A stretch of 64,000 nucleotides of DNA from Andrena cerasifolii (lineage: Eukaryota > Arthropoda > Insecta > Hymenoptera > Andrenidae): positions 682,001 to 746,000 of the forward strand of contig NC_135126.1 of NCBI RefSeq assembly GCF_050908995.1, read 5' to 3'. The notes beneath the pieces are model-generated. The model worked only from the letters and a program-made list of their open reading frames with translations. It searched no databases and was not told the DNA's origin. The translations under genes and the position numbers were made by a program. This document shows, one piece after another, positions 55,528 to 64,000 of this stretch (position 1 is its first letter; each line of letters starts with the position of its first letter).

Positions 55528-56022
55528 CAGTGTTTCCCAACCTTCTTTGGGTCGCCATCCCCTTTTATAATATTCAAATAACCTTGCGACCCCACACCGC
55601 CATATAAGATAAGGAAAATTTAATATAGTAAAGAAAACACATTAACCCTCATCCGTTCCTCATTTCACGAACTGAATCTGTCCCTTGGTGTCGAATTGAC
55701 GGAGTAGTAAAAGATCGATGAAATGACAAGGTAAGCAATTATTTTTCGGTATTTTTTTATGCAAATTGTAATGTTACATCTTAGATTTTTCACAACTTTC
55801 GCATAAAATAAAACGATGTGCAGGACATACTGCTTGTTTACAATAATCACAAATAACAGAACAGTATAATTTATTACGGGAAAAGTGTGTTAAATTGACG
55901 CGAGGGACGGATGAGGGTTAAAAATAGATATTTTAGAATATAATTCTAATTTAATAATATTAAAAAAACAAGTGGCGCCCCTCCAGAAAACACTTCGCGA
56001 CCCCACAGTTTGGGAATCACTG
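55528..56022. mobile_element. Charlie-type hAT MITE with a nested piggyBac-like element
   Basis: The ends CAGTGTTTCCCAACC (55528) and GTTTGGGAATCACTG (ending 56022) resemble hAT-Charlie ends (CAGTGNTTCYCAA). Flanks TACTACGG (55520-55527) and TACTATGG (56023-56030) are an 8-bp duplication with one mismatch. GGGTCGC and GCGACCCC words follow on both sides. The middle is occupied by the TTAA element at 55646-55917. Confidence 0.75.
55646..55917 (-). mobile_element. piggyBac deletion derivative keeping the cysteine-rich C-terminus
   Basis: 272 bases from CCCTCATCCGTTCCTC to its inverse GAGGGACGGATGAGGG, flanked by TTAA (55642-55645, 55918-55921). On the minus strand (about 55855-55770) one frame reads CDYCKQAVCPAHRFILCESC, the C-x2-C...C-x2-H...C-x2-C pattern of the zinc-binding C-terminal domain of piggyBac transposases, which recognises the element ends. 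All of the catalytic domain is deleted. Confidence 0.75.
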
Positions 56023-56242
56023 TACTATGGTGAAAGTATTTTCTATGTGTGCTATGTTAAATTTTGGTACTTTTCGAAATTGTAGTAAAAATTGTGGTAG
56101 AAGCATAGTTAGGATTGGTGTGTTTGTAATACAGTTTGAAGTGGAATGTTAAATGAGTCTACAGCATGGACTAGTGATCTATGTCTGACTGCATATGGGT
56201 CGTTTCTACTTGTGCCTTTTAGTAGGAAAATACGTATTAAAG

Positions 56243-56655
56243 TCTGTGAAGTTGGCACCCCCCAGTGTGAAGTTTGATAAAATATAAACAGTTTCCGCTT
56301 ATCCACGATTTGTTCACGTTTGTTCACTTGGAATTTTTGTCTGTCCACCATTCAAAAAAAGTTATGACCAAATTAAAAAATTTGTCATCAGCGCACCTAT
56401 GAATATTTGTCATTGATTTTGAAGTGAGGTATGATTGCCCACGTTTGTCCACCCTGCAAAAGAGAATTATAAAGAAACTGAAACAAATGAGTAATAATCT
56501 TTATGATCAAATTTTTCAATTTGATCATACCTTTTATTTGAAGGGTGGGCAAACTAACATGTTGGGTGGAAACCCCGGACCAATCGTGGATAAACGAAAA
56601 CAATTTCTATTTTATAAAAATTTTCCACTAGGGATGCGAACCTCACAGACTTGAA
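56243..56655. repeat. Palindromic MITE-like repeat
   Basis: Arms of about 150-200 bases: AAGTCTGTGAAGTTGGCACC and TTCCGCTTATCCACGATT on the left; AATCGTGGATAAACG and GGGATGCGAACCTCACAGAC (inverted counterparts) on the right. The centre has TTTTTCAATTTGATCATACC. No clear target duplication. It is non-coding. Confidence 0.6.
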
Positions 56656-56738
56656 ATATAATATAGTTTATGAAGAGGACAGACGAAGAAATTTTTTTTA
56701 TGTAGCCTTTGTGTAATTTTGAGTATGTAGGGTTATTT

Positions 56739-56867
56739 CACGGCCGTCTGTAGTACAGGCCGGAACATAGTGAATTTGGCAACGCTGTCATCAGTCCTAT
56801 TTCAATTTTTCTGAAGCCTTTCGCGCGTTATGTCACGGCCGGTTCTGGTACCGGTCGGAACATAGTC
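56739..56867 (+). repeat. Direct repeat pair with internal dyad
   Basis: CACGGCCGTCTGTAGTACAG and CACGGCCGGTTCTGGTACCG start at 56739 and 56834, both followed by a GGnCGGAACATAGT word, 95 bases apart. Each has a GGCC...GGCC or CCGG...CCGG dyad. The function is unknown; it could be part of an old element end. Confidence 0.5.
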
Positions 56868-57028
56868 ATCGGACTGGTGGTTGTTCGAAATGCGGTGTTG
56901 CAACATCGTAGTGTCCGGCCAGTACAACAGGCGGCCGTGGTTATTTTCATTAAAAAGAATGAAGATCGCTCTGATTTCCACAGACTAAACTGTACCATAA
57001 TTCACATGATACCTCCTTCAAGACTTAA

Positions 57029-58338
57029 GGGGACTCTCCGGTCAAACCCCTTAAAAAATAAGTGATTTTATGAATTTTTTACAAGAAGAGGTTACTGCAG
57101 TATTTCCTCGTTAGCGACTCGCTGGTTGGGACCGACGTTGAGCCCGTATCGTGAAGAAAGCCCTAATTCCGAGTATTCGTTTCTAGCTTCTTTCTGGCCG
57201 AAGGAGGGAGCGAGATGGACCACTGCATGCGCGGGGAGCGTGCGCGATGGTCGCAAGCGCTTACCGTGATCACGAAAACCTCTTCGCAAAATCTTGACGC
57301 AGGCCCGGCTCAAGTCTTTTTTGCGCCCTAGGCGAACTTGTAAAATTGCGCCCTTTATTATAATACATTTATTTCAGTTTATTGATGACCTTAAACTGAA
57401 TTTTTATTCGTAGTTTAAAACATTTGCAGTACAATTTGTAATATTTTATTTTAAAGTATATTTTCAACAATACCAGCAATGAAAATACCAGCAATGAAAG
57501 TCGACAAGAGGTGCAAAATGGTATTTTCATTGCTGGTATTATTGAAAATATAGAGTGTCCGGCGTCCGAAAGACGGAGCGAGACAAAACATCAACGCGTC
57601 TGTTTCGTACCATCCACGCTCGCTCTCGTTCCATCTCGCTCTCGCCTTCGCCGGACAAGAGTGAGACAGAAGTGGTGGGGATAGCGAAAAGTCCGTATCG
57701 TGTACACCAAACCGAGTTCGTAACGAGGAAATACTGTATAACATATCACAAAAAACATTTGTGGCATTTATTGATACACTCGTTATGGTGCAAAAAATTG
57801 TTTGATTCATGTTGACCTGTCTTGATGCGTTTTTTAGGTGGCGCTTAGTACAGGCGCTGCCAAAAAGAGATGCCAAAACGGTAACCACGAAATTTACTCG
57901 CAGGATCGTCAAAAATCAAAAATGCAAACAATTTCTTAAAATTTATTTCAATGGGTATTGCAGCTCCCCTTGTTGGGGCAAAGCGAACCAAAACTACGAT
58001 GTTGATGCACATTTGAACGAAGACCTGGTGCAAAAAAGGCGGGTAATTTTCCGCACAAATATGCAGATAAAAAAAACCGTGTTTCAAAAAATTATGTAAT
58101 AGTGGAGCTGCGATAGCGAGACCAATTACGAATCAAATGTTTCGAGAAAAACGCGTTCAAAGTATTGTCGGCTCATATCTGTGTTCGGAGTTTGAATTAG
58201 TTATGTGACTGTAGAATCTATACTGTTACGAATTTTGGTGTGAAACATTCACAGGGTACTCTCGGGATGTTATACTGCAAATATATATATATATAAAAGA
58301 AAATCGATTTTTTGAAAAATTTTAACCGGTGGGTCCCC
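57029..58338. mobile_element. TTAA-flanked element (GGGGACTCTCCGGTCAAA ends)
   Basis: GGGGACTCTCCGGTCAAA (57029) and the inverse of GGGGACCCACCGGTTAAA (ending 58338) are imperfect inverted ends, with TTAA at 57025-57028 and 58339-58342. The interior is mosaic: a small inverted repeat around AATACCAGCAATGAAAATAC (57465-57545), the 130-base segment shared with 40582-40722, and a unique part. No coding domain is recognised. Confidence 0.6.
57598..57735 (-). repeat. Segment shared with the MITE at 40269-40800
   Basis: Inverted, this stretch reads ACTCGGTTTGGTGTACAC, CGCTATCCCCACCACTTCTG and GCGAGATGGAACGAGAGCGA, matching 40603-40700 with scattered differences. The translated frames also look alike (SLRTRFGV here, TLRARFGL there; then SPPLLSHSC against SPPLLIHSC; then ARWNESE in both). 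The surrounding sequences are unrelated. Confidence 0.65.
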
Positions 58339-58342
58339 TTAA

Positions 58343-58869
58343 GTGGACTAGGCAGTCGAAAAATCGATTTTTTATTGTATTTTCCGAAAGTACTATCTTA
58401 TCAGCATAAAATGCCGCTTGGTTTATAGTAAAATTTGCAAAATTGTAGATTTGGCAGCTAAAAACGTCAAGTGTCAATTTATAGCGTCGCCTTTGCCCAG
58501 AAATTTTAAACGCGTTTTTCTCGAATATTTTTTCCTCTCCATCATTGTTTGTGCGCTACCAAAATCCGGTGACCTTTTAATTTTTTTTATAAAAAAAATG
58601 GCACATGTTTTACACATCCTGTAATTGTTTCAAGTCGATCTGAACCTAAATTCGTTTGGAATCAGAAAAAATGAAGAGAAAAAAATATTCGAGAAAAACG
58701 CGTTTAAAGTTTCTGGGCAAAGGCGACGCTATAGGTTGCCGCCTGACGTTTTTAGCTGCCAAATCTACAATTTTGCGAATTTTACTGTAAACCAAGCGGC
58801 ATTTTATTCAGAAAAGATAGAACTTTCGGAAAATGCAATAAAAATCAATTTTTCAACTGCCTAATCCCC
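58343..58869. mobile_element. TTAA palindromic MITE (GGGGACTAGGCAGTC family)
   Basis: 527 bases. The left arm (58343-58545) and inverted right arm (58663-58869) match over about 205 bases through ACTAGGCAGTCGAAAAATCG, ATGCCGCTTGGTTTA, GCGTCGCCTTTGCCCAGAAA and ACGCGTTTTTCTCGAATATT. It shares the TTAA at 58339-58342 with its left neighbour; the right flank is TTCA (58870-58873), a likely mutated TTAA. It is the same family as 40261-41534. Confidence 0.83.
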
Positions 58870-58874
58870 TTCAG

Positions 58875-59590
58875 AATTGATAAAACTGCCCAACGAATCT
58901 AATTAACCGCAATGTCGATGTCAACAATTTCTACCGAAATCATCACTCATTCCTAATTAAACCAACATTAGTTCCCTCGTTGTTATTTTGCGCAAGAACA
59001 ATATCAACGGGAATAATACGCGTGGATTTGCATAATTGAAGCAAAACAATACCCCGCGGAATCGCTCCAAAAGTTCTCCGTCGATACACGAAGGGAACAG
59101 GATTTTAGTTTCCAATTGTATGCAAAGAAATCTAGCCGGCGACTAAAAGCATGCAGGCAGACTAATTAACTGACGTTGAAAAACTAAACGTCCGTGCGGC
59201 GTGTTCACTGAACCCTGAGCTAAAGTCTTAATAACAGTGGCTTTAAAGTTTTACCAGCTTTTGACAGCGTTAAAGCGATCGCACAGGAAATCCATATCTA
59301 ATTAAGTTTTCATTGACCCAATTGTTCGATTAAACCAGGCCTGTTCAACTGGACTGTGGCGGGCAAGAGCGCTCTCGATTGCTCACAAGCAATGCCAAGA
59401 GCAATGCCGTGGGCAGTTTCCCCACCTCCTAACTGTCGTAGTGTGCGTGTATTATTATACTTCGAGGCTCGCCCTCGAGATTACATATGTAGCACCACTT
59501 TCTGGGCCTACAACTAACCACGCTTTTAGAGTTTTTGATTTCAAAACCGCGCGAGGTGCCACTCCCTGTATCGGTCCTCATAACATTTTT
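58875..59590. other. No gene recognised
   Basis: Mixed sequence before the DIRS coding region. CAAGAGCGCTCTCGATTGC and CACAAGCAATGCCAAGAGCA at about 59365-59405 are small dyads. The left end of the DIRS element probably lies in this stretch but could not be located without a second copy. Confidence 0.4.
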
Positions 59591-59625
59591 TCGTGCCGAA
59601 GCAACCACATGCGTATCAGCTTATA

Positions 59626-59853
59626 ATGGCTAAACGTAAGAAGAAATCATCGAAAGATAATAGAGATGAGTATAAAATGTGGAAAAGAATCAAACGGTTG
59701 GAACATAAATTGAAGCGGAGGACCAGGCGTGACCGATTGTACGCAAATTCGCTTACTTCCGATAATGAGAATAACACCGAACAAAGAGCAACTGTTATTT
59801 CGGTCAGGAATTCCCAAATTCCAATGGATTTATCCGCGCAAATAGGTAAGTAA
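59626..59853 (+). pseudogene. DIRS gag-like N-terminal exon (putative)
   Basis: From the ATG at 59626 the frame gives MAKRKKKSSKDNRDEYKMWK then IKRLEHKLKRRTRRDRL, a highly basic, coiled-coil-like start as in gag-like proteins of related elements. It closes at 59853 within AATAG|GTAAGTAA, which is also a consensus 5' splice site (GT at 59846). The next gag-like part begins around 60170 behind ATTGTCACAG|AGG, a possible acceptor. Splicing would bypass the stop; this is inference. Confidence 0.5.
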
Positions 59854-60068
59854 TTACCAAAAGACCCTGATATGTTTGTGATCAAAATAATCAGTGCGCA
59901 TGTGTCAGGACGTTAAGATTGAGGTTAGCTCGACCTAAACAATGACACGTGCGACGTAGCGATCGATCTTATACGAGAGATAAGGCCATGATCGACTAAC
60001 AATTACGGCTGAATTTACACGAGAGGTAAGGCAGAGCCGAAATATAGCCACACTAAAGACCTCCTTTT

Positions 60069-60085
60069 GGGGGGGGGGGGGGGGG
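60069..60085 (+). repeat. Poly-G run
   Basis: 17 consecutive G residues after CTCCTTTT, between the two gag-like parts. The exact length may vary or be a sequencing estimate. Confidence 0.9.
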
Positions 60086-60181
60086 CTCTGGAGATCATAG
60101 GAACTAAGACGGAAGTGAGGTTATATCTAGCCTACTGGTCTCCTGGCTGCAGGTCGAGCGTATAGCCAGGCAGACATTGTC

Positions 60182-60951
60182 ACATTGTCACAGAGGAGGC
60201 CTCTAATAGAATTGCAGGAGGCAGCTGTCAGGCCGGTACTGGAAAAGACTGACCATGATATGGCCACTACCTCGGTGGATACTGTCCCAGAGGCACCTGA
60301 TCAGTTGGATGAGAAAGTAATTAAAATAATTGGTGAAGAGCCAGATGCGAAGGAGGAGGAGCTAATACTCTCATCACATATTTCCTCACGCTGATCGGCT
60401 TGGCTAAAGTCAGGACAGAAGAAAGAAGTGCAAGAAAACCTTCTGAAAAAGCTGCCTCGTGTTGGCTGTTTGTTGGAGGCCCCAAAACTAAATCCAGAAG
60501 TAGTGGCTTCTTTAACTGATTCTGCATTAAAGAGAGACAAACATTTCGCTAACGCCCAGAATTTGGCGGGTTCAGCCTTGGCAGCACTGGGCACTGTGAT
60601 AGATCCCCTCCTAGTGCAAAAGAAGGAGAACTGGGACTTAACGAAAATGTTGGAAGGACTGTGGGAAGCGTCCCAACTGCTCACAGAAATTCATAGAGGT
60701 CAGACACTGGCAAGGAAGGCTTGTATTATCCCAAGTCTAACTAAGCAGGTAGCTAATGTGCTGGAAAAACTGAGCCCGACATGTTCCTTTTTGGAGAAAA
60801 ACTGATGGAAGCGAAGTTGATTGGCAAATTGGGACAGGAAATGAAGACACAGTCCTCTCTGAGAAAACCAGTTTCGACTGCTAGCTGGGGAAACTCGAAG
60901 GGCCTGCCCGGGTTGAGACCGAGAACACAGACGGGCACGACGAACAGATAG
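60182..60951 (+). pseudogene. DIRS gag-like region
   Basis: The frame gives acidic sequence (DEKVIKIIGEEPDAKEEELI), then a TGA at 60392-60394, then VQENLLKKLPRVGCLLEAPK, LNPEVVASLTDSALKRDKHF and ANAQNLAGSALAALGTVIDP, continuing to SLTKQVANVLEKLSP. A frameshift near 60780 leads into DMFLFGEKLMEAKLIGKLGQ in the next frame, up to a stop near 60950. This pattern (P-N-EV, K-D...Q...A-..AL, then FLFG..L) matches the gag-like proteins I know from DIRS elements. One stop and one frameshift break it. The frame has no ATG near 60182. Confidence 0.68.
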
Positions 60952-60975
60952 TTTCAGAGGTCTACCCTGCTACGT

Positions 60976-62459
60976 AAAGGAGACAATTCGACCAGGAGAC
61001 CGCAAAGCAAATATCGTCCAACGGGTTCCAGGCAGAAGAACACAACCTAGAGGAACGCGTCACAGAGGTAAACGCGACGGCGGGCAGGTTAAGTATATTC
61101 ACCAACCAGTGGACCAAAATCACGACAGACAGCTTTGGCTTAGAGTGTATTCAGGGGTATACATTACCCTTTACATCGGAGGCTCGACAGACATCCTTAC
61201 CTCCCATGCACAACTGGTCACAAGGTGAGCTGGGGGAAATTCAGAAAGAAGTAAATAGACTTCTGTCAATAGGTGCTATTGTGGCCTGTGAGCCGGTAGA
61301 GAGCCAATTCATTTCTAGCGTCTTTCTAGTCGCAAAACCTAACGGTTCAAACAGATTTATAATTAACCTAAAAGAATTAAATAACTTCCTTGCTCCTGAA
61401 CAATTTAAAATGGAGGGCATTCGGACAGTTTGCAAATTGATTTGGCCCAACGCGTACCTAGGCTCCATTGACCTAAAAAATGCTTATTTTTTAATTCCTT
61501 TGCACAAAGATTACAGAAAATTCGTAAGATTTGTAGCTGGAAATTGTTTGTATGAATTTGCGTGCCACCCTTTTCGGCTCTGTACAAGCCAATTTGTATT
61601 CACTAACGTTATGAAACCGATCGTGAATTACTTACCATCCAGAAAGTTGCTGTCAGTAATATATCTCGATGATATATTTTGTATAGGCGAGGATGAAGAA
61701 GCAGGTAAAGAAAATCTGCAGACAACTTTAGATCTTCTGACCGGTTTAGGTTTCCTAATTAACTACGAGAAAAGTAACTTCTCTCCTAGCACGAGATGTA
61801 AGTATCTCGGCTTCATCATCGACTCAGTAGCTTTCGCAATCGAACTAACACCTAAAAAGCGAGAATCGTTATCTAAGTTAACGAATCGATTTCTGAGGAA
61901 GCAGGACTGTCGTATTAGAGACTTCGCGCAGCTTATAGGATCGCTGGTAGCAGCATGCCCAGCTGCCGAATATGGGGCACTGCATTGCAAGACTTTAGAA
62001 ACAGCTAAATGTGAAGCTCTCGAGGTTAACCAGGGAAATTTCGACAGGATTATGAGATTGCCGGTGTATATAAAATCGGGTTTAGAATGGTGGCAACAGT
62101 GCTTGCCCAAAACATCGCAAGCTATTTGAACTGGCAACTACAAGAAAGAGATTTTCACTGATGCTTCTTTGTCAGGCTGGGGGGTCTTCTGTGAGGGAAA
62201 GACGACGCGTGGCCTATGGAAAATAAAAGAGAGGGAATTACATATCAATGCGTTAGAACTGAAGGCAGCGTTTTTAGCACAAAAATGCTTCGCTTGTGAT
62301 ATGCAAAACTGTGACATTTTGCTTAGGGTGGGTAGATATCACCACCGCAATGTCCTACATCAACAGGATGAGAGGCTCGCGATTTCCTCACTTGCATAAC
62401 TTAGCACGCGATACATGGGATTGGTGTGAGGTACACAAGATCTGGGTACAGGCAGCTTA
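60976..62459 (+). pseudogene. DIRS reverse transcriptase and RNase H
   Basis: Open from 60976 after a stop, with an ATG at 61206. Upstream residues include TAGRLSIFTNQWTKITTDSF. From the ATG: SQFISSVFLVAKPNGSNRF (residues 33-51), LGSIDLKNAYFLIPLH with the first catalytic Asp (residue 89), HPFRLC in place of the usual LPFGL (121-126), and SVIYLDDIF with the catalytic DD (155-156). Then KYLGFIIDS and LIGSLVAACPAAEYGALH, typical of DIRS. A TGA at 62127-62129 is followed in frame by the RNase H start FTDASLSGWGVF and LHINALELKAAF. A one-base shift near 62334 precedes ITTAMSYINRMRGS and HKIWVQAA, where the MITE interrupts the frame. Confidence 0.92.
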
Positions 62460-62886
62460 AGGTGAAATCGGACGGCTCGTGGCTCCGCGAGCCTGTCTCG
62501 TGGATCGGCGATCCACGCGCCGTCTAATCGGTCATGGCTCGACTCGCCCAGGCTCGCCAAGTCACCTTAAAGGTAAAATCTGACGGCACGTGGATCGGCG
62601 AGCTTGACACGAGACCCGCCGAGCCCACGCACCGTCAGAACGCTCATGGCTCGCTGACTCGCGAGCCGGCCCGGCTCGCCGATCCACGTGCGGTCAGATT
62701 TCACCTTGAGGAGCTAGACGAGCCGAGCCAGTTCGCGGAGCCACGAGCCTTCTGATCGGTCATGGTTCGGCTCGTCCAGGCTCGCCAAGCCGACTTGACG
62801 AGCTAGACAAGCCGAGCCAGTTCGCGGAGCCACGAGCCTTCTGATCGGTTATGGCTCGCGGAGCCACGAACCGTCTGATCTCACCT
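62460..62886. mobile_element. GC-rich MITE cluster (AGGTGA family) inside the DIRS frame
   Basis: The outer ends AGGTGAAATCGGACGGCTCG (62460) and inverse of AGGTGAGATCAGACGGTTCG (ending 62886) are inverted. TTA flanks both sides (62457-62459, 62887-62889). Removing the 427 bases joins ...WVQAA to YIPGKEN..., the expected DIRS protein sequence, which proves a TTA duplication and suggests a PIF/Harbinger origin. The interior consists of repeated GGCTCG, GGCGAG and GATCCACG words and a second nested copy. Confidence 0.8.
62567..62705. mobile_element. Inner copy of the AGGTGA MITE
   Basis: AAGGTAAAATCTGACGGCAC (62567) and the inverse of AAGGTGAAATCTGACCGCAC (ending about 62705) form a second pair of the same inverted ends within 62460-62886, both followed by GTGGATCGGCGAG. 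A MITE inserted into a MITE of its own family. Confidence 0.6.
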
Positions 62887-62889
62887 TTA

Positions 62890-63402
62890 TATACCTTCCC
62901 GGGAAAATAAAGAAGCAGATATTCAATCCCGAATAAGGAATATATAGACACGGAGTGGAAACTAGCGGATTATGTGTTCCGCCGGGTAGTAAATCGTTTC
63001 GGGGCCCCCTCCATTGACCTTTTTGCATCTCGTGCGAATGCAAAATGTGGAGCCTATTGCGCATGGGAAAGAGATCCGGATGCACTAGCTATAGACGCGT
63101 TTACATTAAGGTGGAGGGGCAAAGACTTCTACGCGTTTCCACCATTCGCGATAATTCCTAGGATTTTGCAAAAAATTATAAACGAAGAGGCTGCTGGAGT
63201 GGTCTTGGTCCCACTGTGGACAGCTCAGCCGTGGTACCCCCTGTATCAAAGATTACTATCGTCTGATCCGCTGATTTCCAAGCCTGATTGCAACCTCTTG
63301 ATTTCCTCTTTCAGCGAGCGACGCCATCCTCTGGCACCCAGGCTTACCCTGGTGGCAGCGAAGTTATCAGGCGCGCTTTTTCGAACAAGAACTTGCCGAT
63401 AG
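62890..63402 (+). pseudogene. DIRS domain between RNase H and recombinase
   Basis: Continues the frame interrupted by the MITE: YIPGKENKEADIQSRIRN, then ADYVFRRVVNRFGAPSIDLF, ASRANAKCGAYCAWERDPDA, KDFYAFPPFAIIPRILQKI and VLVPLWTAQPWYPLYQRLL. The words FG-P-x-DLFASR-N, DP-A-x-DAF and FYAFPPF...VP-W-x-Q-WYP are strongly conserved in DIRS elements of animals and lie after RNase H. The open frame runs 62974-63402 without stops. The role of this region is not settled; it has been described as methylase-like in some elements. Confidence 0.8.
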
Positions 63403-64000
63403 AGTCAGTTGATATTTTGACAGCATCGTTAGCAAGCTCAACAATGAGTCAATATGATAGTGCACTAAGGGGGTGGTGGCACTATGCGAGGGAAAGACAT
63501 TGGGACCCTCTGAAGACAGATCAGGCAAGGGTGTTGGAATTCTTAACGAAAAAGTTTAAAGAAGGAGCGTCTCACGGAACGCTGAATTCAATAAGAGCGG
63601 CCATTTCCTTAATAGCATCAGAGGATTTGTCGAATAACCCCTTGGGATGTAAATTCGGTGTTATCGAAAATGAGTAAGTTATTCCCCCTAGAAACATTAA
63701 CCTTACGCCACTTGACGGAGAAAGCGATCATGCTGCTAGCGCTGGGTATGGCCCATAGAGTACAAACGTTCGCTAAGATCTCTATAGACATTATTGCGGC
63801 TACACCGTTGGGAATTTAAATCAAGATTCCGGACATTATTAAAACGCCTAGACCGGGAGCAGCTCAGCCTGTGTTAAATCTCCCGTTTTTTTTTGATAAA
63901 TCGGAGCTGTGTGCGGCTAAAACAATCCTCAGATATGTAGAGGTCATTAAGAACATTAGGAGAGGTGAAAGAGCCTTGTTTTTTTTCGTTTCGTAAGCCT
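63378..64000 (+). pseudogene. DIRS tyrosine recombinase (truncated by window end)
   Basis: The enzyme integrates the circular cDNA without target duplication. The frame from about 63378 overlaps the end of the upstream domain in a different phase. The N-terminal SAM-like domain is visible: STMSQYDSALRGWWHYARER, ARVLEFLTKKFKEGASHGTL and NSIRAAISLIASEDL. A frameshift at about 63665-63675 leads to TLRHLTEKAIMLLALGMAHR and VQTFAKISI; the Arg in AHRVQTF is the likely first catalytic residue. A TAA stop follows near 63818, and the frame continues IKIPDIIKTPRPGAAQPVLN. The remaining catalytic residues are outside the window. Confidence 0.8.

Larger units (their letters stand above)
59626..64000 (+). 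mobile_element. DIRS-type tyrosine-recombinase retrotransposon (right end outside window)
   Basis: DIRS elements copy via RNA but integrate with a tyrosine recombinase instead of an integrase. The order here is gag-like region (59626-60951), RT and RNase H (60976-62459), the DIRS-specific downstream domain (62890-63402) and recombinase (from about 63378), all on the plus strand. At least two in-frame stops, several frameshifts and a GC-rich MITE (62460-62886) break it, so this copy is inactive. Its terminal repeats were not identified. The recombinase is cut by the window edge. Confidence 0.87.

Overview
This window is AT-rich nuclear DNA from an insect, most likely a hymenopteran (ant, bee or wasp). 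The evidence is the mix of mobile elements: a mellifera-type mariner, Tc1 with IR/DR ends, many hAT, pogo-like, TTAA-flanked and foldback elements, Jockey-like LINE tails and a DIRS-type retrotransposon. GC-rich non-coding islands alternate with AT-rich repeats. The species cannot be fixed from the sequence. I recognise no host protein-coding gene and no tRNA or rRNA; every peptide I can assign comes from a transposable element or an element-associated family. The window reads as a densely nested, mostly decayed transposon landscape.

Layout, left half. 1-324 is the right end of a probable pogo-like element. 538-7090 is a Tc1-like element with matching ends and a broken transposase (807-1746), opened by two later insertions: a foldback/gypsy mosaic (about 1.87-5.25 kb) and a 1.56-kb hAT element (5389-6949) with a 38-bp tandem array. 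9780-11066 is a Jockey-like LINE remnant. 11895-13067 is a 1.17-kb near-palindrome beside a probable Helitron (to 13826). 17109-19331 is a hAT element carrying a 52-bp minisatellite. 19786-22361 is a mariner broken by two nested insertions. 25432-27208 is a deleted pogo-like element holding a TTAA-flanked MITE. 28904-31787 is a large hAT-type foldback whose core is a remnant of an uncharacterised arthropod gene family.

Right half. 36181-38806 holds a small hAT MITE next to a second copy of the foldback mosaic. 39857-43578 is a hAT element with about 0.4-kb terminal inverted repeats, entered by a TTAA element (itself holding a TA-flanked MITE), a piggyBac-like MITE and a LINE. 44491-46997 has two pogo-like deletion derivatives side by side. 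51495-58869 is a series of hAT, piggyBac-like and TTAA MITEs. 59626-64000 is a DIRS-type tyrosine-recombinase retrotransposon (gag, RT/RNase H, downstream domain, recombinase) with several stops and frameshifts and a GC-rich MITE inside; it runs off the window.

Many insertions can be verified inside the window, because an inverted arm, a sister copy or the expected protein frame supplies the empty target site. These comparisons give target duplications of 8 bp (hAT), TTAA (piggyBac-like), TA (pogo/Tc1-like) and TTA (Harbinger-like), and a relative order of insertion.
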